Positions 24,466 to 32,072 of a stretch of 64,000 nucleotides of DNA are shown here, one piece after another (within the stretch, counting starts at the first letter, position 1; each line of letters starts with the position of its first letter). The position numbers were made by a program, and so were the translations under genes. This DNA comes from Ephemerocybe angulata (Eukaryota > Basidiomycota > Agaricomycetes > Agaricales > Psathyrellaceae), in assembly GCA_013368325.1 (NCBI GenBank), contig JAACJK010000167.1, positions 186,001 through 250,000 on the forward strand. Reading direction: 5' to 3'. The notes under the pieces were generated by a model. That model was not told the DNA's origin, did not search any database, and saw nothing but the letters and a program-made list of their open reading frames with translations.

Positions 24466-25861
24466 TTAAATTTCAGTGGCAGGGATGGGCTTCTCAGCCT
24501 GGGGAGTCAGCCTGATGTGATGCCTCCTGATGTTTTTGTCGTAGTCAGCCACAACCGTATGGGCAGTAACACGGTTGTCCTATGCATTACCAGTGGAACG
24601 TCAGTATGTATCTGTCACGTTAGAGATGGACACTGCAATTCTTACCCAAACGACAACGGTCCCGGGACGGTACGTAGCTCGGACGTGGAAGTCGGCACCC
24701 TTCCCGATGTGGTCGTACAAGAAATTCAAGAGGGCGTCCGACTCCTCCTTCTTGAAGCCGACAATGTGGCTAGTAAATGTGGCATTAACGTAGATAGACT
24801 TTTCGCCTGTCACAGGGTGGACACGGATGATGGGGTGCTGGATTGCTCGCCGTAAGCCAGAGGGCCATAGAACTAGTGGTACGAAGGCGTACCTCAGTGG
24901 CCACAGGGTCACGTCGCAGCTTTGCGGCACCAGGCATGGAGCTGACCTTTTCAAACGGCGCAGAGGTATGAACAGCCTTAAGACCAACCAGGAGTTCCTT
25001 GAACGCTGGGGAGAGGCGTTCGTAGGCCTCCACGGTGGAGAGGAAGAGCGTGTCACCCCCAACTTCAGGCCCATCGAGAACGTAGAAGAACGTGGTACCC
25101 GCAGGTTGCTTCTCGTATGAGACATCCGAGTGCCAGCTGAGGTAGTTGATGCGACCCTGGCTGAGGTAGCTGGCAACATTGGGGCGGTTGCTCACTTTAT
25201 ACACTGCAGATGGATATGTGGGACTTCAGCTTGGATTAGAAGTTATAGGGATGACGAACGGCTAAAGATCTCGGGGTACCCTGGAACACTCATGGGCACT
25301 GGATGGATGTGGGGTACACCGAAGTGCCTCGTGAGCTCGATTTGGGCTTCGAAATCGACGTCCTTCAGATCTTGATCTCTGAAGACGACGAGCTTTCTCT
25401 CGGCAACAAAGAGAGCCAGCTCGTCCAAACCCTCCTTGGAAAGGTTGGAGAGCTGGACACCGCTGACCTCCGTTCCAAGGTACGGGCTGAGGTGGTGCAG
25501 CTTCACATCCTCGGTGAGGAGGTTGGGTTTCGCAGGGTTGGCGCGGGTTGCGGGGTCGACATGGTCTGTTGGCCGCAGCAAGTTGTTAGAATCAAATTGT
25601 CGTAGCTTAGCGCAGAATGCTCGCCAAAGTACTCGAGAGGTGGTGACTTCTCAGAAATTTCCTCTGGGTACGGTATGTACCTGGCGTATGCATAAGTCTG
25701 GTAAGGTTAGTAAATTGCTTGCCTAGTAGACCTTCTCGATGTATACTCACGGATTCTGCGTCGGCAGCGGGGAGAGGTTGCTCTGAGTTGGCCTTGGTCA
25801 CTTTGACCAAGGGGGTGGGGGCGGCGGGTTTCTTGTTGTTACCAGCGACGGAGGGGGTCAT
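24466..25861 (-). CDS. TauD/TfdA-type Fe(II)/2-oxoglutarate dioxygenase (about 368 aa, 6 exons)
   Basis: Members of this family hydroxylate sulfonates such as taurine (yeast Jlp1) or related small acids, using Fe(II) and 2-oxoglutarate. Predicted exons: 25861-25751, 25697-25625, 25565-25260, 25203-24893, 24837-24646, 24579-24466; frame closes at 369 codons. The iron ligands are His188 and Asp190 (SWHSDVSYE) and His338 (NRVTAHTVVADY). A likely 2-oxoglutarate-binding Arg lies in NIRRHHIR (about 349-354). Conserved blocks QPAGTTFFYVLDGPEVGGDT and AVHTSAPFEK are present. The second intron (25624-25566) starts with GC rather than GT, and using it restores the conserved PPLEYFDHVDP. A TATA box lies upstream. 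A degenerate relative with the same intron positions is at 38381-39100. The true substrate is unknown. Confidence 0.9.
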
Positions 25862-25927
25862 TGTAGAGAATGAAATCGATAAAGAGGGATGTGAGAGATA
25901 CAGGATGGAAAGCTCTCAACGGGCATG

Positions 25928-25934
25928 TTATATA
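25928..25934 (-). promoter_or_regulatory. TATA box (TATATAA, minus strand)
   Basis: TATATAA on the minus strand lies 67 bases before the start of the dioxygenase gene at 25861. Confidence 0.55.
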
Positions 25935-27561
25935 GGCCAAGGTAGAGCACAAGTGGAGCAAGTTCGTAAGACCTGTTGGTAACGGGCCTTAAGTTTTCTA
26001 AACCTGCCAGACCTCACGGGCTAAGGATAAAACTAGCCGTAGCAGGGATGTCGCTTGGTAAACAATGAGCAGATACGCAGCAAGCCGTGCTGGCTTTCCG
26101 TAAAATCTGGGTTGGGTAAGTATACCTTGGGAAAATTTCATGCCAGTTTGGTCGTGATACTTTCCAGTCATCCGGATTCGAGCTTGGCATGCTGGCAGAG
26201 ATTGCAAGTCAGTTCGAATTAAACCCACCAGACACCTATCTGGACTCTCTTGCAGCTTAACGACCACATAGACCGCCGTAGTCGACAGATGCTTTGGTAA
26301 AAAGAGGCTGATTAGGTGCAGAAAGTCATCCGAGTCCTTCTCCCGGATAGGTCAAGATAATACATCTCCATCTTCAAGAGATCAGGCACATTCCCTGTGC
26401 ACTGAAAGTGGAAAGGGTTTACCCCAATTCCAGGATATTTGATATCGATCTGTCATCCGTTCATTTGTCATCGATCATCGCGTAGTCAACTTTCGTGGAC
26501 AAGATTAGATCGCGGCGACTAATCATCGCTCTATTCAAGTAAGGCGAGCCATCTACATGTGAGCACGGCGATACAAGCATGAGGTACCATAACCCAAAGA
26601 GCACAAGTAACTTGTACATAAGTTTCCTAATCGATGCAAAAATAGCGTTTTTGGTGGTACAGTCCTTTGGGCGCTTGCGCTTACAACGAGCGCTTGTGGC
26701 GTACCATCGGCGGCCGCCGCGCCACATCGAGTCGATGGCAAGGAGGCAGAAGCACTACTCCACATGCCTGGGGAGACACTGCCTAGTTGTATAGTAAAGG
26801 TCATAGTTCCCGTCTGGTCATGACTATTGTTATCTCTCCACCAGTCACGGACTCAAAACAAGCTGTTATGCAGTTTGATAAATGTTGGCTTCGATTCCGG
26901 CTGATATATCTTCTCACTCAGGCTAAAGTCCCAGTGACATTGCCAAGGCTTCACGTCTAAACCAGGTCGGGATCGCAGCAAATACTTCATTCTGGGGGCC
27001 CTTGCAAGTCATCTACTCCCAGCCCTCCATGGTGACAAGGGCCCAAGTAAGAAGGTGTGTTCCAGTTCCAATCTTGCAGGGTAGATGGAACACTCGGGGT
27101 ATAGCCTAAGAACGCTGCGGAAATGAATCCGTTTTGTACCTCCATCTTTTTGGAGCTTCTGCTGCCAGTGATTGCTGATGGTACAAGTGGATTCCATATA
27201 CAGTTACTTACATGACACAGAATCTCCCCATTCCACCCAAAAGCACAAACGAACGAACGAAAACAACAGACCAATTACACTTCAGTAGCAGGGATGGGTA
27301 GTGCAGCACTACTTGACAAGAAGGGTGGCAGCTCAGTGACACGCAGATATCGTTGCAAATGACTTAAAGGCGACTTACTCCCGACACAAGAACACCCTCC
27401 AAGCACCTACAGGGTCATAAGAGCATACCTTATTGAAGCTACATCTCTGGAGAACTACCAGGATAATATTCCGCTGGACATGCGGGGTCGATGGGCGTGA
27501 TCGGATAGTGCCAAGTCGGGCGCCTCTGAATCTTGATTGTCATCTGAAAGGGTCGAACATC
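25935..27561. other. Intergenic, no gene recognised
   Basis: Minus-strand frames at 26461-26804 and 26987-27274 lack splice support or known motifs. No RNA gene or terminal repeat was found by eye. Confidence 0.4.
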
Positions 27562-27588
27562 TGCCCCTTGGCTGAGTTGGTTACAGCG
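27562..27588 (+). pseudogene. 5' half of a tRNA gene (acceptor strand and D arm)
   Basis: 27561-27588 matches the 5' end of the intact tRNA-Asn at 28745-28830 at 27 of 28 bases. It contains the 5' acceptor strand TGCCCCT, bases TG and the D arm GCTG..CAGC, plus a box A promoter (TGGCTGAGTTGG). The only difference (C for T in the acceptor strand) is matched by a compensating G in the 3' half at 29320-29349. No local 3' half follows, and the anticodon stem is not that of tRNA-Asn. Confidence 0.7.
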
Positions 27589-27678
27589 GTAGCGCTTGTC
27601 GCCATCCTGCTTGTATGCGTGCTAACTTGGGCAGATGCGGGTCAAAATCCTGGTGCACCGTTGCCGCCTCATGGAGAA

Positions 27679-28654
27679 ATGAATGTGGATGAAAACTTAT
27701 GGGGTTGGTGATCGCTTTCTTATGTGCTTGCGCTGTGCTAATATACGCGGCTCAGGTAACTTGTTCAATGGAATGGGCGACCTTTTCAATGGCATGCCCA
27801 CCGAAAATAATGGGACGCCTTTTGTCAACGGCTCCTTCAACGACTATGGAATGCCCGCCGATACCAACATCAGCGCCCACGGCAGCAACGGAACGCCCTC
27901 CGCCGCCTATACCACCAATGGCGCCCACCCCCAGAGCAATACGTCCGGCCCCCGCGCTGATGGCCCCAACACCAGCGCCCACGGCAGCAACGGAACGCCC
28001 TCCGCCGCATACTATACCACCAATGGCAGTGTCCGCCCCAGCGACACATCCTATACCAGCGACTCCCGCGCTGATGGCCCCAGCAACATGCCGTCTGGCG
28101 GAATGCCCACCACGTCGTCTGCCGCCTATACCACCAATGGCGCCCGCCCCAGCAACACGTACTATACCAGCGGCTCCCGCGCTGATGGCTCCAGCAATAT
28201 GTCCTCCGGCGGAATGCCCAGCAGGTCCTCCGCTGCCTATACTAACGGCGCCCGCCCCAGCGACACATCCTATACCAGCGGCTCCCGCGCTGATGGCCCC
28301 AGCAACATGCCGTCTGGCGGAATGCCCACCACGTCGTCTGCCGCCTATACCACCAATGGCGCCCGCCCCAGCAACACGTACTATACCAGCGGCTCCCGCG
28401 CTGATGGCTCCAGCAATATGTCCTCCGGCGGAATGCCCGCCTATACCAACAGCTCCAACAACGCAATGCAGGGCGGCAGCATCGATGGTCCCAGCAGCGC
28501 CTCGATGTACCCTAGTGGCGGAGTCTCGATGGACACCAGCACCTTCAACAATGGTTCGGGCAGCGCGAACGCGTTCGCTGCTAACGTCAACGGCACGAAC
28601 GCGGGTGGGATGCACGGCGCCATCACCGACCCGTTCGGGAACCCATGGGCTTAG
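27679..28654 (+). CDS. Low-complexity repeat protein (Gly/Ser/Asn/Thr-rich)
   Basis: No family is recognised. Two exons are predicted, 27679-27703 and 27756-28654, with a 52-base intron carrying a CTAAT branch site. Joining them gives MNVDENLWGNLFNGM and about 307 residues. The frame was chosen because third positions are strongly C-rich; two other frames stay open only through the repeats. The body is built of Ser/Gly/Thr/Asn/Pro repeats (SGSRADGSSNM, SGGMP, AAYTTNGARPS). It includes an in-frame 219-base period duplicated nearly exactly (28033-28219 and 28252-28438). It ends in DPFGNPWA. The start is uncertain: the frame is open upstream through a hydrophobic stretch (VTAVALVAILLVCVL) that overlaps the tRNA half-gene, so an upstream exon with a signal anchor is possible. 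No function is inferred. Confidence 0.55.
28033..28438. repeat. In-frame 219-base duplication inside the repeat protein
   Basis: Blocks 28033-28219 and 28252-28438 (187 bases each) are nearly identical, differing visibly at gactcc/ggctcc, with a 219-base (73-codon) offset. Smaller repeats of tataccagc and gctgatggc occur inside each block. The near identity points to a recent unequal crossover or active homogenisation. Confidence 0.85.
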
Positions 28655-28744
28655 CTTAGTACACTTATTAGATGGAGTTGGATGTATGGACACCAGATAG
28701 ACGCTCGCCTTAATAGATGCAATTCTGGGCTAAAAAAGAGTAGT

Positions 28745-28830
28745 CTGCTCCTATGAGGATCGAACTCATGACCTTCCGATGGCGTATACTTATAACAGTC
28801 GGACGCTGTAACCAACTCAGCCAAGGAGCA
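28745..28830 (-). tRNA. tRNA-Asn (anticodon GTT) with a 12-base intron
   Basis: Read on the minus strand, the gene has a 7-bp acceptor (TGCTCCT/AGGAGCA), D stem GCTG/CAGC, anticodon stem TCCGA/TCGGA and T stem ATGAG/CTCAT around TTCGATC. The anticodon loop reads CTGTTA, then the intron, then A, giving anticodon GTT. The 12-base intron (28781-28792) sits at the canonical position one base after the anticodon. The discriminator is G. Internal box A (TGGCTGAGTTGG) and box B (GAGTTCGATCC) are intact. Mature length is 74 bases including the discriminator, before CCA addition. Confidence 0.95.
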
Positions 28831-28880
28831 GTGCTGTTAACGGCGGTTATACGTTGATTGCAGGCGCCAGCGTTAGATGG

Positions 28881-28997
28881 GCGCCTAACGACACGCCCGC
28901 GCCCAAGCGCCCAGCTGGTCAAAGTCACATGGAGGCCAATGTATCTCACGTGTATGTATTGTGAGTGTGTTGCCCCAGCGCCTAACGACACGCCCGC
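28881..28997. repeat. Pair of 20-base direct repeats
   Basis: gcgcctaacgacacgcccgc occurs at 28881-28900 and again, identically, at 28978-28997. The bases between are unique. It lies inside the segment that separates the two tRNA half-genes. Confidence 0.8.
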
Positions 28998-29136
28998 CGC
29001 CGCACTCGGCGAGGACCGCAGCACAGACGTCCCGACCATGGTGGTGGAAGGGAAGAAAGAAGTGGGGAAACGGGTTGGGAGAGGGGGCGAGGTTTATATA
29101 CCTCGCCAGCCGTGAGAATAGCCCCAAGGCATCTCC

Positions 29137-29247
29137 CGAGGTAAGACATTGGCCCTCGAAAAGTTCGCACTCGTGGGGAAATCCCCGCGCGGCCGGTAAG
29201 ACATTGGCCCTCGAAAAGTTCGCACTCGTGGGGAAAACCCCCCGCGC
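29137..29247. repeat. Two tandem copies of a 55-base unit
   Basis: The unit begins gtaagacattggccctcg and continues through aaaagttcgcactcgtgggg to a ccccgcgcg end. Copies begin at 29141 and 29196 and differ mainly in the length of the C run before gcgcg. A pol II or coding role is not apparent. Confidence 0.85.
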
Positions 29248-29265
29248 GCGCCTCTGGGGCTCGTC

Positions 29266-29318
29266 CAGATGCGGCGAGAGATCGGGCCCCTTCGGGGCCC
29301 TCTCTCCCGCGGCATCTG
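29266..29318. other. Large GC-rich hairpin with a TTCG loop
   Basis: An outer stem cagatgc/gcatctg encloses gagaga/tctctc-type pairing and an inner GGGCCCC-TTCG-GGGCCC stem. TTCG (UUCG in RNA) is an exceptionally stable tetraloop. The hairpin ends two bases before the 3' tRNA half. The 9-mer cagatgcgg at its left edge (29266-29274) also occurs at 27632-27640, beyond the 5' tRNA half. Confidence 0.7.
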
Positions 29319-29319
29319 C

Positions 29320-29349
29320 AGGTCGTGAGTTCGAGCCTCACAGGGGCAG
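29320..29349 (+). pseudogene. 3' half of a tRNA gene (variable loop, T arm, acceptor strand)
   Basis: AGGTC (29320-29324) is followed by a perfect T arm GTGAG-TTCGAGC-CTCAC, acceptor strand AGGGGCA (29342-29348) and G. It resembles the 3' end of tRNA-Asn but carries paired changes: one T-stem pair is converted from A-T to G-C, and the acceptor G matches the C in the 5' half at 27562. No tRNA 5' half lies directly upstream. Confidence 0.7.
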
Positions 29350-29771
29350 TACCCTTTCGCTTTTATTTATGGCTTTCAATCGTTCGCAAGGTACGAGGAG
29401 GGGGCCATGACGTTCCAAAGGTTGCAGGGGCCCAGATGCATTTTCTCTTTTTTGCACTAAGTCCAATACCCACGGCGTTGTGCGCAGGGCATGTTTGAGA
29501 AGCTTGCCTTTGTCCATTACCGGTATAAAATGACCAGATATACCATAGCTTCAAGGTAGGACAGTCCAATTCAACGAGTATAATGAGCGCACAAACTTAT
29601 TGTTGCTGACTCTATACAGTAGGCTGGGCGCTTCACCATAGCCACTCTCTCACACAGGAAGGTATCAAAAGATCACAGAGTGGAAAAAGGTACAGCTGAA
29701 TTCGAAGAAAGCTACTAATACAAGGCGTCATAAACATCGGACATTCCGATCTATACAGGCAGGCGATTCGT
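29350..29771. other. Intergenic, 3' of metallothionein
   Basis: No coding frame or RNA gene is supported. The right part should hold the 3' untranslated region of the minus-strand metallothionein. Confidence 0.45.
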
Positions 29772-30127
29772 TTAGCACGTGCACTCGCCCGGCTTGCACT
29801 GGCAGCTAATAACTGAGTAAGACACCCGCGCCACTCCTGAAGATAGGGACGAACTCACTCATTACAGGTGCAGTGATCCGAACCACAACCCTTCACGTCG
29901 GACTGCTTAGGTTTGCCGCAGTTGCACCTAGAAAGAATTCGAAATCAGCACCCTGGACAGTAACATGGGCAGGATCAACGCACTTGTCTCCGCAGGAGCA
30001 AGACTGGCCGCAGCTGCATTGGTCATTGTTGCAGGCATAAGACACGGGGACTGGGAAGACTTGGGAAACCTACAGAGCACGAATTAGTGAGTAACAGACG
30101 GACGACGACGGGGGGCGAACTCACCAT
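29772..30127 (-). CDS. Metallothionein-like Cys-rich protein (63 aa, 4 exons)
   Basis: Metallothioneins bind Cu, Zn or Cd through clustered Cys thiolates and buffer or detoxify metals in the cytosol. Predicted exons: 30127-30125 (the ATG alone), 30069-29984, 29927-29859 and 29805-29772, with introns of 55, 56 and 53 bases. All junctions are GT..AG, and the frame closes at 64 codons. The product has 14 Cys in 63 residues, nearly all in CXC or CXXXC spacing (CSCGQSCSCGDKCNCGKP, then CTCNDCQCKPGECTC), and few aromatic residues. A Cys-free stretch KPKQSDVKG separates two clusters, suggesting two metal-binding domains. The exons are too short for ordinary open-frame detection. A TATA box lies 87 bases upstream. 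Which metal it prefers cannot be told. Confidence 0.88.
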
Positions 30128-30213
30128 GATGATGAGACTGGCTGGCTGAGGTATGCTGGTAAACTGTGTTGGAGATGGTTCTGTTTGAGACAACATCCAG
30201 ACGTTCCGACGCC

Positions 30214-30220
30214 TTATATA
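30214..30220 (-). promoter_or_regulatory. TATA box (TATATAA, minus strand) of the metallothionein gene
   Basis: TATATAA on the minus strand sits 87 bases before the metallothionein start codon. Confidence 0.55.
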
Positions 30221-30843
30221 CCACCTCAGAATGTTTCGCTTATTTGTGGAGTAAGTGGAACATCCAAGGGGTATGGTCCAGAAAATGCCTCGGCAGTGGC
30301 TGTTCGGCACAGCGAGGCATATGTGCGAGACCAATTGTATTCATGCAGCGAATGAGTCGCACCGATCGATGGGTAATCATCTCTGTTCATGGGTCACAGT
30401 AATCGTCAGCGTAGTAGAAACGCAGTGTCCACCTAAATATGGGTCTTGACAAGAGGACGGGCGCTAAACCAGTCCATCCGGAGTTAGCGCTTATCGACGC
30501 GTCGGGGGTGGACAGCTCATACGGTGCCCAAGCTCTCTGAAGTGAAGAATACTCAGCTACAATTTAGTCAGTCGGTCGTCCTCTCCTCGCAGCTGAGTGG
30601 CAGGAATCGCAAGACGGGCATGCCACAGTGACGCAGCAGGAAGACGTGGGCGCTTGGGCACGACGGGTCCTTGGGAAATCACCTTTCATCAACGAAAGTA
30701 GGGGAGAGGGTGGGCCATTAAAGCACCACTTATGGCTCAGAGGCCCAACAAATTCTATCGAATCCGGTCCAGAGGCCTGTTTGTAAATGCTAGTCAACCC
30801 CATTGGAAATGTCATAACAAACAACGCATCACCGACGGGATCT
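30221..30843. other. Intergenic between metallothionein and the next gene
   Basis: This divergent region should contain upstream control sites for both flanking genes. A ccaagggg (stress-element-like) sequence is near 30262. No metal-response element is clear enough to call. No gene is seen. Confidence 0.4.
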
Positions 30844-30851
30844 TATATATA
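30844..30851 (+). promoter_or_regulatory. TATA box (TATATATA)
   Basis: TATATATA lies 128 bases upstream of the start codon at 30979 and is followed by a C/T-rich leader. Confidence 0.5.
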
Positions 30852-30978
30852 GTATGACGAGAAGGACCCTGACCCTCCATTCAAAGCAAACAGCCCACTT
30901 TTTACGCGTCTCTTTCCCTCTGCCACCTCTTCTCCTCCCCAACGACGCGTCCCTTACCCACTCCCATCCACCCCAACA

Positions 30979-31908
30979 ATGTCCCGCTCCCCCAGCCCCT
31001 TCTCCTTCTCCTCCTCCTCCTCCTCCTCCTCAGGCGAAGAAGAAGAAGCCCCCATCCTCGAATTCTTCTCCCAACACGTAAAGTCCGGCTTCGAATACGA
31101 CCCCTCCCAGCCCTCCAGCCAAGAATTCAAGCGCCTCTGCGACCACAACAAATGGAAGCCCAGCCAGCCCGAAAGCAAAGTCGCAAAGACCGAGTTCAGC
31201 AGAGCCATCATCCAGCAGTTCAACGTGAACTTTGGGAAGGACGAGAAGGACTTGTACTCGTGGCAGACGCTGTGCCAGATGGTCTCCATTGACCCTATTC
31301 CAGACACAGTGGAAGAGGCACGCGAGGTAAGCATATATTATATACCGTTAGTCGTGCCACACGTCCTAACAGGAATACCTTGCTAGGCCTTCGAGTCCGT
31401 CAATGTCAACCTCGTCGAACTCACCGACGGCTACAGCAACGGCCAGCCCGTCAAAACCTTCGACACCGTCCAAAAGCTAAGCAGGTACACACTGAACAAC
31501 AACCTCATATTCCCCAAACAAATGGCATACCAAGAAGCAGGCGGTCTGCTCAAGTGCCTCCTCCGCAACATCCTCAACCCCAGCAAAGACGTAGACCGAG
31601 GCAGAGGCAGCAGCGTCCACAGGCGCGCAAAGGAGAGGCGAGGGGGAAGAGAGCAGCAGACTACTAGTAGACGAGGCGATGGTCCAGGTTCGAGTATACG
31701 CATGGTTCCAGTTCCTAATGTTTCGAGCGTTCTCCACCACTTAATGTTTACAGTACATATACACCTACGTTTAATGTCACCCTGCAAGATATATATAGAA
31801 ACAAGTATAAGATACAGAAGGATGGATGGATGTGTTCGGTCAATCAATCGTCGAAATGCAGTGAGTCGAAAACAGAGGAGGACTGGAAATATGCAAAGAA
31901 ACAAGTAG
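30979..31908 (+). CDS. Conserved fungal protein of unknown function
   Basis: Exon 1 is 30979-31326 and exon 2 starts at 31387 after a 60-base intron (GTAAGC..TGCTAG), phase 0. After a Ser/Glu-rich start come blocks I recognise from a widespread uncharacterised fungal family: FEYDPSQPSSQEFKRLCDHNKW, FSRAIIQQFNVNFG, LYSWQTLCQMVSIDPIP, then FESVNVNLVELTD, LSRYTLNNNLIFPK and GGLLKCLLRNILNP. The family has no assigned activity that I know of. No signal peptide or membrane segment is seen. The C-terminus is uncertain: after about residue 185 the frame turns basic and then loses coding character until the stop at 31908, so a missed intron or an earlier end is likely. It is convergent with SET1, whose stop is at 32073. 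Confidence 0.75.
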
Positions 31909-32072
31909 AGAGGACGCAGAGCCAGAGACGCAGGGAAAGAAAGATGGATGGAAGGCCAGAGCAAGACGCGGAGTAGAGAGGTAGGTATAATAATATAAAG
32001 AGAAACATCATATACACACGCAAGAAGGACGGATATGTACAGAGAAGAAAGGTTCCGGGTTGTTGATAGACT

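Noticed and set aside
27699..28700. Plus-strand frame beginning with a signal-peptide-like MGLVIAFLCACAVLIYAAQ
   Set aside because: The apparent signal peptide is the intron 27704-27755 read through. Codon third-position bias supports the other plus frame beyond it.
29137..29247. Direct 55-base repeats as a CRISPR array
   Set aside because: There are only two adjacent units without unique spacers, in a fungal nuclear context.
29266..29318. GC-rich hairpin as a bacterial-type terminator
   Set aside because: The window is eukaryotic and no U-run follows. The stem ends at a tRNA fragment, so it is listed only as an unexplained hairpin.
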